From Peptoniphilus vaginalis (GTDB lineage: Bacteria; Bacillota; Clostridia; Tissierellales; Peptoniphilaceae), in contig NZ_FXLP01000004.1 in the NCBI RefSeq assembly GCF_900176605.1, positions 434,001 through 498,000 on the forward strand: 64,000 bases of DNA, in the 5' to 3' direction. This document shows, one piece after another, positions 17,624 to 24,876 of this stretch. The notes under the pieces are model-generated. The model worked only from the letters and a program-made list of their open reading frames with translations, was not told the DNA's origin and did not search any database. How positions within the stretch are numbered: position 1 is the stretch's first letter; each line of letters begins with the position of its first letter. The position numbers and the translations under genes were made by a program.

Positions 17624-17637
17624 GTGGGACTACCCAC
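17624..17637 (-). promoter_or_regulatory. Leader hairpin upstream of phnD
   Basis: On the minus strand GTGGG-TAGT-CCCAC is followed by GAAAATTTTTT just before the GGAGG of phnD. A stem of 5 bp with a T tract could be a weak attenuator; no known riboswitch was recognised. Confidence 0.35.
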
Positions 17638-17788
17638 CAACAAAGTTTTGTCAAATGTATTATACCAAATAAAAGAAAAAATAAATTAAAGACTATAAAA
17701 AAATTAAAAATTGTAGCCAATTTTTCTTAAGCTATTAAATTGAGGCGACATATTTAATTTGATATAATTTCTCTAAAGGAGTGAAGAA

Positions 17789-19120
17789 ATGAGTACCATA
17801 GTTAAAATAGATAAATCAAGATTTCCCAACCTATCAAGAGGAAGCTTTGAAGATAGAGAATACCACTTCAAGGGTGGCATAGTTGGTCAAAGAGTTGAGA
17901 TAAAAGTAAGAGGCAAGAAGTCAAAGAAGGCAAAGCTTCTTAACGTAATAGAAAGATCAGACATAGAAATAGAAAGTCAGTGCCCTCACTCTGAAAAGTG
18001 TGGCGGATGTACTTATCAAACTCTAAGATATGAAGATGAACTTAAATACAAAAAAGAATTAATAAAAAATTTATTTAAAGAAAATGGAATTGAAAGAGAA
18101 ATGGAAATTATTCCATCGCCAGTCCACAAGAACTACAGAAACAAAATGGAATACACCTTTGGTGACGAGTACAAGGGTGGACCCCTATCACTTGGACTTC
18201 ACGTGAAGAATAGATTTCACGAAATAATAAACACCACTGACTGCAAGATTGTTGACGAGGACTTCAACACGATAAGAGCAGGAGTGAGAAATTACTTTGA
18301 AGAACTTGGAGAAGGTCAATACAACAGGAAGAGACACGAAGGCTTCCTCCGTCATCTCCTAATAAGAAAGGCAACAAAGACAGGAGAGATAATGGTTTTA
18401 CTTTCAACATCAAGCCAAAGCAAGCTTGATGAAGAAGCCTTTATAAAATTTTTACGTAACCTAGACCTCAAGGGACAAATCATATCAATCTATCACGTAA
18501 TAAATGATGCACTCTCAGATGCCATAGTGCCAGAAGAAATGAAATTAATTTATGGCAAGGAACACATAGAAGAAGAAGTCCTTGGACTAAGATTTAAAAT
18601 AAGTCCCTTCTCCTTCTTCCAAACAAATACAAAATCAGCAGAAGTCCTCTACAAGATGGCAAGAGAAAAAATTGACGCCAAGGATAAGTTGGTCTTTGAT
18701 TTATACTCAGGAACAGGAACCATAACCCAAGTCCTAGCAGAGTCAGCAAAAAAAGTTATAGGAGTAGAGATAGTAGAAGAAGCAGTAGAAGCCGCGAGAG
18801 AAAATGCAAAACTCAATGGAATCGGCAACGTCGAGTTCATAGCAGCAGACGTCTTAAAAGTATTAGACGACCTAGACAAGAACCCAGACCTAATAGTTCT
18901 TGACCCACCAAGAGAAGGAATAAACCCAAAAGCCATAGACAAGATAATAGACTTCGACCCAGAAAAGTTTTTATATATATCCTGCAACCCAGTAACCCTA
19001 GTCCGTGACCTCGGAGTCTTTAAAGAAAGAGGCTATGAAATAGAAGAACTAGAAATAGTAGACCAGTTCCCCAAAACCTCTCACGCAGAATGTATTACAT
19101 TAATTTCTAGGATAGATTAA
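17789..19120 (+). CDS. rlmD: 23S rRNA (uracil-5-)-methyltransferase, RlmD/RumA type
   Basis: The 443-aa enzyme methylates a uracil of 23S rRNA using S-adenosylmethionine. It has an N-terminal TRAM domain, the iron-sulfur cluster cysteines in CPHSEKCGGC, the SAM-binding DLYSGTGTITQVL, DPPREGINPKA and the catalytic YISCNPVTLVRD, with the general base segment SHAEC near the C-terminus. The exact target uridine cannot be told; Firmicutes often have RlmCD-type enzymes with two targets. AAAGGAG precedes ATG 17789. A defence-like island begins right after its stop codon, with no terminator of its own. Confidence 0.9.
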   Translation: MSTIVKIDKSRFPNLSRGSFEDREYHFKGGIVGQRVEIKVRGKKSKKAKLLNVIERSDIEIESQCPHSEKCGGCTYQTLRYEDELKYKKELIKNLFKENGIEREMEIIPSPVHKNYRNKMEYTFGDEYKGGPLSLGLHVKNRFHEIINTTDCKIVDEDFNTIRAGVRNYFEELGEGQYNRKRHEGFLRHLLIRKATKTGEIMVLLSTSSQSKLDEEAFIKFLRNLDLKGQIISIYHVINDALSDAIVPEEMKLIYGKEHIEEEVLGLRFKISPFSFFQTNTKSAEVLYKMAREKIDAKDKLVFDLYSGTGTITQVLAESAKKVIGVEIVEEAVEAARENAKLNGIGNVEFIAADVLKVLDDLDKNPDLIVLDPPREGINPKAIDKIIDFDPEKFLYISCNPVTLVRDLGVFKERGYEIEELEIVDQFPKTSHAECITLISRID

Positions 19121-19156
19121 CCAACTACAACAATTTTTATTTAATAGGGAGTGAAT

Positions 19157-19225
19157 ATGGAAGGCAATTTTTTAGAAAATGTATGGATAGATTCAAAGAT
19201 TATTGAAGATTGTATGAATTGGTAG
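19157..19225 (+). CDS. Possible 22-aa leader peptide or gene remnant
   Basis: ATG 19157 with GGGAGTGA just upstream opens a 23-codon frame ending TAG 19223-19225, five bases before the next start. It encodes MEGNFLENVW then acidic residues and a final W. It may couple translation to the next gene or be the cut-off start of a lost gene at the island edge. Confidence 0.3.
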   Translation: MEGNFLENVWIDSKIIEDCMNW

Positions 19226-19229
19226 GGTT

Positions 19230-19988
19230 ATGAATGTTGGTAAAATTTATGGGCTAAATAGTGCTTATGAAATATGGAATGAAGCAAATAATACTATATT
19301 AAATTGCAATGAAAATAAAGAAAAGCTAAACCAAGGATTCTTATCTCTTAAAAGAGCTTTTAATGTAACATCTGTGGAGTTAAGAAAAAATTTAGGGATT
19401 GATAATATAAAGTATAGTTCTAAACAGAAAACTAAAGATTTTTTAGGAGATTTAGAGTATTTTGAAATTATAAAAACCTTAACATTAAGTAAGTATCTTA
19501 AGCTTAGAAATCTAATAGAACATGAGAATCATTCTCCACCTTCAGTTGAAGATTGTTTATCTTTATCAGAATATATATGGAACTATATTAGAAACACGGT
19601 CAATATTCTTAGCCAATTTACAGAGGAAATTAGCATTACTAGCGATAATAATAACAAAATTTTATTTGAATATATTGTAGAAGAAAAAAATAATATGTAT
19701 TTTCCTCATTTATATGTAACAGCATTTGTAGAATCAAAATTTGTCTCCTATCTTTATAAAGAAAACTCAATAAATGTAGAAAGAATAAAGTTATTGAACA
19801 AGTTTGATCTACAGAAAGAGTTAGAGTTTGAAGAAGAAGCCGAATATATTGATGATTTAAGACATATTGCTATTAAAGGAGAAATTCTTGATCAAGATAT
19901 CATTGCTGAGTACATTAAAGTATTGATTTTACCAGAATATGGAGGTTTAGATGACATATCAATCCAATCAATTTTCTCAAAAGTATAA
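19230..19988 (+). CDS. HEPN-motif protein, candidate toxin or RNase
   Basis: This 252-aa protein matches no family I can name with confidence. The N-terminal half is helical and carries RNLIEH at residues 93-98, the R-x4-H form that is the catalytic motif of HEPN ribonucleases, followed by a helix (VEDCLSLSEYIWNYIRNTV) placed as in HEPN folds. The C-terminal half is acidic (EFEEEAEYIDDL). It overlaps the next gene by 38 nt, and that gene's GGAGG lies inside this frame, an arrangement usual in toxin-antitoxin and other stoichiometric pairs. It is the first full gene of the island. Nuclease function is inferred from the motif only. Confidence 0.7.
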   Translation: MNVGKIYGLNSAYEIWNEANNTILNCNENKEKLNQGFLSLKRAFNVTSVELRKNLGIDNIKYSSKQKTKDFLGDLEYFEIIKTLTLSKYLKLRNLIEHENHSPPSVEDCLSLSEYIWNYIRNTVNILSQFTEEISITSDNNNKILFEYIVEEKNNMYFPHLYVTAFVESKFVSYLYKENSINVERIKLLNKFDLQKELEFEEEAEYIDDLRHIAIKGEILDQDIIAEYIKVLILPEYGGLDDISIQSIFSKV

Positions 19989-20508
19989 GATAATTGATTT
20001 TGAAATTTTTTTAACGTCTGATTGTGAATATGATGATATTATGCTGGGAAGAATAGATTTTTTCGAATATTTATGGCAAGACGAGGTAGAAGCTAAAAAG
20101 TTTATAGCTAGTATAACCTTTTATATCTTTAATATTTATAATATTGAAGATATGTTATTATTAGCCGATAGTATTTCTGGTGATTTAGAATATGTGGCAA
20201 GTGCTTATAACGTTTATTGCAATGAAGTTGGAGGAATAGGCTCCGTTGCTATAATAGATGATTTTAATCTAATAGATGAGCCGAAAGATTTTTATGAGAA
20301 AACACAAATCATTAAATACTTTTTAGCAAAAACAATAGAGAAATTACAAATAATAGGTACAGGGACATTGCTTTTTATGTCCAAGGCTTTGATTTTAGAT
20401 ATTAACAAATCAGATAGAATATACTTAATAAATGAATTACTAGATATTAATTGCATACCAATATATCAAGATAAAAGTGATATTGTTTTAGCTAGGAATT
20501 TAGTTTAG
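19951..20508 (+). CDS. Partner of the HEPN-motif gene, unknown fold
   Basis: ATG 19951 with GGAGGT five bases upstream starts inside the upstream gene, 38 nt before its stop. The 185-aa product is acidic and mixed alpha/beta, ending in KLQIIGTGTLLFMSKALIL and CIPIYQDKSDIVLARNLV, a late-domain pattern somewhat like acetyltransferase folds, but no catalytic motif was seen. The tight overlap implies that it works with the HEPN protein, as antitoxin, sensor or second subunit. I do not recognise a family. Confidence 0.65.
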   Translation: MTYQSNQFSQKYKIIDFEIFLTSDCEYDDIMLGRIDFFEYLWQDEVEAKKFIASITFYIFNIYNIEDMLLLADSISGDLEYVASAYNVYCNEVGGIGSVAIIDDFNLIDEPKDFYEKTQIIKYFLAKTIEKLQIIGTGTLLFMSKALILDINKSDRIYLINELLDINCIPIYQDKSDIVLARNLV

Positions 20509-20683
20509 ACATTATAAGCTAAACAAATATTGATTAATGCTAGATATAGGACTAAAATAAAATTCATCATATAAAATTATCATATGAAGTGGAAAAAAGA
20601 CTTAAATACGAAAATATTTCTAGAAGATTAATCTGGAATATGATTGTAAATTTAAAGTAACATGTAAATAATTGGGAGAAAAG

Positions 20684-21214
20684 ATGACTAAAGAAATTAA
20701 AACAACGAAAGAAGAAATATGTGATTATTGGTTTTCTAGAATTGATGAAAGCAACTTAAGTGTTGATGCATCGGAAGCATTAGAAAGATGTTGGAGATGT
20801 GGATCAAAAAGAAGGCTAGAGAGATGTCATATAATTCCAAGATCTTTGGGTGGTGAAGATATTCCTTCGAATTATGTGTTACTTTGTAAAAGATGCCATT
20901 TAGAAAACCCTAATGTTAATGACCCTGAAATTATGTGGGATTGGTTAAAGGCATATAAGGAACCCTACTATGATACATTTTGGATAAACCGAGGCTTGGA
21001 AGAATATGAGAGAATCTATAAAAGTAAGTTTAAGGATGACATTGCCATATTTAATGAATTTATAACCGAGAAGGAAGCTAAAGAAATTTTAGGGGAAGAT
21101 ATAGGTAGCTATGCCACTCATCATTTTGGGCAAGCGTATTTAAATTCTTCAACTATAGCTGGATTAATGAGAATTTTAATTAAAAAGTTAAGAACAAAAT
21201 ATGAAACTGATTAA
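20684..21214 (+). CDS. HNH endonuclease-like protein
   Basis: The 176-aa protein has an HNH domain with structural zinc: CWRC (36-39), the catalytic CHIIPRSLGG (His49), Asn63 in PSNYVLLC, and CKRCH (68-72). The C-terminal half (WDWLKAYKEPYYDTFW; GQAYLNSSTIAGLM) is not a known domain to me and may sense or bind a partner. ATG 20684 follows GGGAGAAAAG; an in-frame TTG at 20672 is the other option. Stand-alone HNH proteins are common in restriction and anti-phage loci; this one has no methylase beside it. Confidence 0.75.
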   Translation: MTKEIKTTKEEICDYWFSRIDESNLSVDASEALERCWRCGSKRRLERCHIIPRSLGGEDIPSNYVLLCKRCHLENPNVNDPEIMWDWLKAYKEPYYDTFWINRGLEEYERIYKSKFKDDIAIFNEFITEKEAKEILGEDIGSYATHHFGQAYLNSSTIAGLMRILIKKLRTKYETD

Positions 21215-21355
21215 AAACAAACCTGAAATTTGTTTATAGACGCAGTATTATAAATAATAAAAAACGATTAAAATAAATTCTAGATATGAGTTTAAGTTGA
21301 GGTTGATTAGCAGCTAAGATATAGTTAACCTTTAGATAGTAATATTTGTTAAAAA

Positions 21356-21384
21356 TTGACAAATAAGAGCCAATGGTATATTAT
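21356..21384 (+). promoter_or_regulatory. Promoter of the Abi-associated RNA and gene
   Basis: TTGACA (21356-21361) with TATTAT (21379-21384) 17 bp away; an overlapping TATAAT is at 21382-21387. The start would be near 21391, just before the structured element. Confidence 0.6.
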
Positions 21385-21391
21385 AATAGCT

Positions 21392-21440
21392 AACAGTACC
21401 CGACACGCCTCTTAACAATGCGGACCAAGTCGGGTCTTTT
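21392..21440 (+). ncRNA. Structured RNA upstream of the Abi_2 gene
   Basis: ACCCGAC (21398-21404) and GTCGGGT (21429-21435) form a perfect 7-bp helix followed by CTTTT, enclosing a 24-nt loop in which CGC and GCG can pair. It lies between the promoter and the binding site of the Abi gene. Conserved short RNAs upstream of Abi_2 (AbiD/AbiF) genes have been described in comparative RNA surveys, and this element fits their position and size. It could terminate part of the transcripts or act as an RNA antitoxin. Confidence 0.6.
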
Positions 21441-21459
21441 GATTATAAGGAGAAACAAA

Positions 21460-22317
21460 TTGAAGAAAACTCATCAAACTCCCATAGATGTAAGCAAACA
21501 AATAGAAAATTTAATATCTTTAGGTTTACAAATTAAAAATAAAAACTATGCGGAAAGCGCACTTAATAGAGTTTCGTACTATAGACTTATTAAAGCGTAT
21601 AGTATAACTTTAAAAGAAAATGGAGAATACATAGAGGGTACTACTTTTGAGAATATAGTTGATTTATATTTATTTGATATGGAGTTTCGTCATATTTTAT
21701 TTTCTCTGATAGAACACATAGAAGTTTATTTAAGAGCCGTAATTACAAATTACTTTTCCTTAAAATATGGAAATTTTGGATATAAGGATCTAAATAATTA
21801 CAAGAAAAAGAATTTCCAGATGAATACTTTAAAGGAATTAGAAAGAGAGATAAATAGGAATGAGAAGTCACCATTTATACATAACTTTAAAGAAAACTAT
21901 GAAGGAGGAGAGATTCCCTTCTATGCTGTAATAGAAGTAGCAAGTTTTGGCACACTTTCCAAAATGTATAAAAATATGAAAAATGAGGATAAAAGAGAAA
22001 TTGCAAAAGTATTTGATGTCAACTATAATTATTTAGAATCTTGGATTGAAAATTTGTCTTATGTTAGGAATATTTGTGCTCACTATGGAAGACTTTATGG
22101 TGCAAAATTAACTAAGACACCAAAGTTGTATAGAGAATTTTCAAGACTTGGTATTTCAAACAACACTATTTTTGCCAGTATAATTAATCTCAAAATATTA
22201 GCTGAAGGTGATTACTACGATAAATTTCATACTGACTTGTTAGAATTAATTAATAAATATCCATCAGTAGAATTAAAGTACTTAGGGTTTATAGGAAAAT
22301 GGGTAAACATTATTTAA
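21460..22317 (+). CDS. Abi_2 (AbiD/AbiF-type) abortive infection protein
   Basis: The 285-aa protein follows the Abi_2 family: an N-terminal QIENLISLGLQI, RVSYYRLIKAYS, VDLYLFDMEFRHILFSLIEHIEVYLRAVITNYFS, and late in the chain RNICAHYGRLYG, where Arg203 and His208 form the R-x4-H motif that makes these proteins HEPN-like RNases. Family members stop phage growth at the cost of the host cell. The start chosen is TTG 21460 with AAGGAG at 21447-21452; an ATG at 21418 would lie inside the upstream RNA stem. A terminator follows at 22356. Confidence 0.88.
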   Translation: MKKTHQTPIDVSKQIENLISLGLQIKNKNYAESALNRVSYYRLIKAYSITLKENGEYIEGTTFENIVDLYLFDMEFRHILFSLIEHIEVYLRAVITNYFSLKYGNFGYKDLNNYKKKNFQMNTLKELEREINRNEKSPFIHNFKENYEGGEIPFYAVIEVASFGTLSKMYKNMKNEDKREIAKVFDVNYNYLESWIENLSYVRNICAHYGRLYGAKLTKTPKLYREFSRLGISNNTIFASIINLKILAEGDYYDKFHTDLLELINKYPSVELKYLGFIGKWVNII

Positions 22318-22355
22318 TGATTGCATAATAAGCTAAAAGAACAATTACTAAAATG

Positions 22356-22378
22356 CAGCTCCAAGTGAGCTGTTTTTT
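22356..22378 (+). terminator. Terminator of the Abi_2 gene
   Basis: CAGCTC (22356-22361), loop CAAGT, GAGCTG (22367-22372), then six T residues. Confidence 0.85.
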
Positions 22379-22433
22379 ATATTATATAGGATGGTATAAT
22401 AAAATCAGAAAAAGCAACGATGTAGGTGATATT

Positions 22434-23588
22434 TTGATATGTATGCATAAAATTATAGATTTAATTGACTTAAAACAAGAAGGTAGCTACTGGGATTTTA
22501 AGAAAGAATGGTATAAATCTGATAGTAAAGGAAAGCAAAATTTGCTTCATGATATTATTTGCATGTCTAATAATTTAGATAGTAGAGACGCTTTTATAAT
22601 AATAGGTGTCGACGAAGAAGATAATTATAATGTTAGAGATATAAGTGAAGACGATGGAAGGAAAAACACTCAAAACATAGTTGATTTTCTAAAAGGCAAA
22701 AAATTTGCGGGTGGTTTAAGACCAACGGTATATGTAAAAAGCTATCAAATATTAGGTAAAACAATTGATGTAATGGTGATATTGAATGACAATAACACAC
22801 CATATTATTTGACAGATAACTTTCAGGGAATTAGGGCAAATTATATTTACACGAGAATTCAAGATACTAACACACCTGTAGATAGATCAGCAGATTTAGA
22901 TAAAGTTGAATATTTGTGTAAAAAACGATTTGGACTAACTCAAACAGTTTTAGAAAGATTTGAGATTTATCTTGAGGATTATGAAAATTGGAATGATGGT
23001 CCATATGGTGAAATGCAAAAGTACTACAAGTATTTTCCAGAGTTCACTATTGAATATGAGAGTGCTAGAGACGAAGGAGATGGATACAGATATTATTTTT
23101 TTTCTCAAGTAGATTCAAGGTCGCATTGGTATGATATAAAATTTAGATATCATCAGACACTATTGAAAGAATTAGGTGGGGTTGCTTTAGATGGAGGCAG
23201 GTATTTTACGCCTTGCCCTGAAATAGATGGAATTACATTAGACAAAAACAATAGCTTTAGTTGGGATTTTTCATATAGGTATTTTACGAAAGGAACTTTT
23301 CTTTATAAGTTAAATCAGTTTTTCTATTTTCAGGAAAGCTTTAGTGATAAGTTTTCTAGAGACAGATTATTTGAAGTTGTACTATTATTTGAATCAGAAG
23401 AAGAACGCATAGAATTTAAAGAATTTATTAGGAATAATTGGTATAAGAGAAATGAATATTTAAAAAATGTATATGTACCAAATATTCCGAATTTTTCTCA
23501 GTACAAAGAGGGAGCATTTGTTGAAGAATATGAAAATGCGTTGGTTTTAAATAAAATGTTAAAAGAATTTAGAAATAGTTTAGAATAA
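22434..23588 (+). CDS. AlbA_2 (Schlafen-type) domain protein
   Basis: The first half has the AlbA_2 pattern: YWDFKKEWYKSD, LLHDIICMSNNL, DAFIIIGVDEEDNY, then a strand-rich part with YIYTRIQDTNTP, known from putative nucleic-acid-binding or helicase-linked proteins. The second half (about residues 160-384) is rich in Tyr, Phe and Trp and matches nothing I recognise; it may be the effector or sensor. I choose TTG 22434 because AGGTGA is five bases upstream; ATG 22443 is possible. It has its own TATAAT (22395-22400) after the Abi terminator, so it is a separate unit in the island. Confidence 0.75.
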   Translation: MICMHKIIDLIDLKQEGSYWDFKKEWYKSDSKGKQNLLHDIICMSNNLDSRDAFIIIGVDEEDNYNVRDISEDDGRKNTQNIVDFLKGKKFAGGLRPTVYVKSYQILGKTIDVMVILNDNNTPYYLTDNFQGIRANYIYTRIQDTNTPVDRSADLDKVEYLCKKRFGLTQTVLERFEIYLEDYENWNDGPYGEMQKYYKYFPEFTIEYESARDEGDGYRYYFFSQVDSRSHWYDIKFRYHQTLLKELGGVALDGGRYFTPCPEIDGITLDKNNSFSWDFSYRYFTKGTFLYKLNQFFYFQESFSDKFSRDRLFEVVLLFESEEERIEFKEFIRNNWYKRNEYLKNVYVPNIPNFSQYKEGAFVEEYENALVLNKMLKEFRNSLE

Positions 23589-23615
23589 ATATGTTTCCAC
23601 ATACGAGGCTTTTGA

Positions 23616-23687
23616 AAAATCTCAAATTTTATCCAGACTGACCACTCAAGCCACGCTGAATGTATTACTTTAATCTCAAGAGAATAG
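23616..23687 (+). pseudogene. 3' remnant of an rRNA (uracil-5-)-methyltransferase gene
   Basis: A frame open from 23616 to TAG 23685-23687 encodes the C-terminal end SSHAECITLISRE, matching the rlmD end (TSHAECITLISRID at the 19120 side). The nucleotide sequence differs at many positions, so it is not a recent copy of the upstream gene but the last bases of a paralogue whose body is missing. It marks the right edge of the island. Confidence 0.75.
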
Positions 23688-23695
23688 AGGTATTT

Positions 23696-23732
23696 AAAAT
23701 AAAAATCGGGTGACGCATAAATGCATCACCCG
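23696..23732 (-). terminator. Terminator of the toxin-antitoxin operon
   Basis: Read on the minus strand, CGGGTGATGCAT and ATGCGTCACCCG (23707-23732) form a 12-bp stem with one mismatch, followed by ATTTTTATTTT. Confidence 0.8.
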
Positions 23733-23777
23733 CAAAACCTTCGTTTTCAACTCATGCTTGTATTATATTAATTTTTT

Positions 23778-24044
23778 TTAAAACTTGTCTAGGATATCGT
23801 GATGTCCAACATCTAAAAGAAATATCAACTCATTATTTTCATAGAACCAAATAATTTTAATACCCATATTAACAGAAGACTCCCATATTCCATCTGCACC
23901 TTGTATTTTCTTGGTTCTTAAAGATGGATGAGTAGGATTTTCTACGAAAAACTTGAGTTTGTTTTTAGTTTGGTTCTTTTCATCATCAGATAGTTTTTTG
24001 TAATGCTTTTTAAAGGCTTTAGAATAAGTAATTTTATAGGACAT
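23778..24044 (-). CDS. RelE/ParE-superfamily toxin
   Basis: This 88-aa basic protein has the RelE-type fold pattern: YSKAFKKHYKKLSDDEK, LKFFVENPTHPSLRTKKI, WESSVNMGIKIIWFYENN and the end ILDVGHHDILDKF. RelE-type toxins cleave mRNA in the ribosomal A site; ParE types act on gyrase, and the sequence alone does not fully separate the two. The HHD end resembles YafQ/YoeB-like RNases. Its ATG overlaps the antitoxin stop by one base (TAATG), so translation is coupled. Confidence 0.85.
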   Translation of the reverse strand: MSYKITYSKAFKKHYKKLSDDEKNQTKNKLKFFVENPTHPSLRTKKIQGADGIWESSVNMGIKIIWFYENNELIFLLDVGHHDILDKF

Positions 24045-24301
24045 TATTTGTCCAACTCTTCAAATAGAGAGTCAATTGAATCAAAGATTGGTTGATTTCC
24101 ATTTTTTATAGATTCTTTAATTTCTTTCACTTCAGCTTTTAAACTTTTTATGACATGCTCTGGATAAACTGCAACTGGAACAAGTATGATTTTTCCATTG
24201 TCTTCAGTTACCTCAAATTGGTCGCCTTGATTTAATTCCATGGAGTTTACTATATCTTTTGGGATAGTGACTTGTGATTTAGCTTTTAGTTCAACTAACA
24301 T
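24044..24301 (-). CDS. AbrB/MazE-type antitoxin
   Basis: The 85-aa protein begins with a SpoVT/AbrB swapped-hairpin DNA-binding domain (KAKSQVTIPKDIVNSMELNQGDQFEVTEDNGKIILVPV) followed by an acidic helical tail (KEIKESIKNG, DSIDSLFEELDK) that should bind and block the toxin. It would also repress its own promoter through the palindrome at 24314-24342. The start follows AAGGAGG on the minus strand. Confidence 0.88.
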   Translation of the reverse strand: MLVELKAKSQVTIPKDIVNSMELNQGDQFEVTEDNGKIILVPVAVYPEHVIKSLKAEVKEIKESIKNGNQPIFDSIDSLFEELDK

Positions 24302-24313
24302 AACAAAACCTCC

Positions 24314-24371
24314 TTAGTTAGAAATTCGTACTTTCTAACTAAATTATAATTTTTACCAAGAAAAAAGTCAA
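24314..24371 (-). promoter_or_regulatory. Promoter and operator of the toxin-antitoxin operon
   Basis: On the minus strand TTGACT (24366-24371) and TATAAT (24343-24348) are 17 bp apart. Directly downstream lies a perfect inverted repeat, TTAGTTAGAAA (24314-24324) and TTTCTAACTAA (24332-24342), with 7 bp between, spanning the transcription start. It is the likely AbrB-type antitoxin binding site for autoregulation. Confidence 0.85.
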
Positions 24372-24448
24372 TAGAAGCAGTGGAATTCATTGTAGTATAA
24401 TTTTTACAAAATACTTGTCCACCCAATAAGTTTTAAGAGAGGTGTTCT

Positions 24449-24649
24449 ATGACTTTATTGAAAATAATACTTATCCTAGTAGGTCTAGTTTTTATTATTT
24501 TCGGTTATTTAATTTATTTTAAAGAAAAATATAATTTGATTAATGGATTTGAGTCAGATTTTAAATATGGAAGAAAAACAGAATCCTATGCTAAGAAGGT
24601 GGGGTTAACAGAGTTTATTATTGGAATTGTTGTGACTGTCATAAAATAA
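24449..24649 (+). CDS. DUF3784-type small membrane protein
   Basis: This 66-aa protein has two membrane helices (residues 4-24 and 54-65) around a conserved polar loop, NLINGFESDFKYGRKTESYAKK, typical of DUF3784 proteins of Firmicutes. The function is unknown. AGAGAGGTG lies upstream. No terminator follows and the next 227 bp hold no recognisable gene. Confidence 0.7.
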   Translation: MTLLKIILILVGLVFIIFGYLIYFKEKYNLINGFESDFKYGRKTESYAKKVGLTEFIIGIVVTVIK

Positions 24650-24876
24650 TTACTACAAGTTTGTTCTTCTATGGACCTATGAATAGGAAAGTTTACTTGT
24701 TATACTTAGTGGTAAGTCAATCTATGAAGTATGTATTATTCTTCTAAGTTGTATAGAATATTTTTATCTTTATAGCAATTAAATACGTTAAACAAATTTC
24801 TACAAAGTAGATAAGTCGAAATTATAAAATTATATTATTCATTAATAAGTATAAAATTTATGTAAGGAGGGAGAGA

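Noticed and set aside
20509-20683. Short open frame with a lysine-rich ending near 20585-20660, possible gene fragment
   Set aside because: It is under 40 codons, has no start with a binding site and matches nothing; treated as plain intergenic sequence.
24650-24876. Possible Mg2+ riboswitch or leader before the MgtC gene
   Set aside because: Only short helices (CCTAT/ATAGG, CAAGT/ACTTG) are seen and no conserved M-box core could be recognised.
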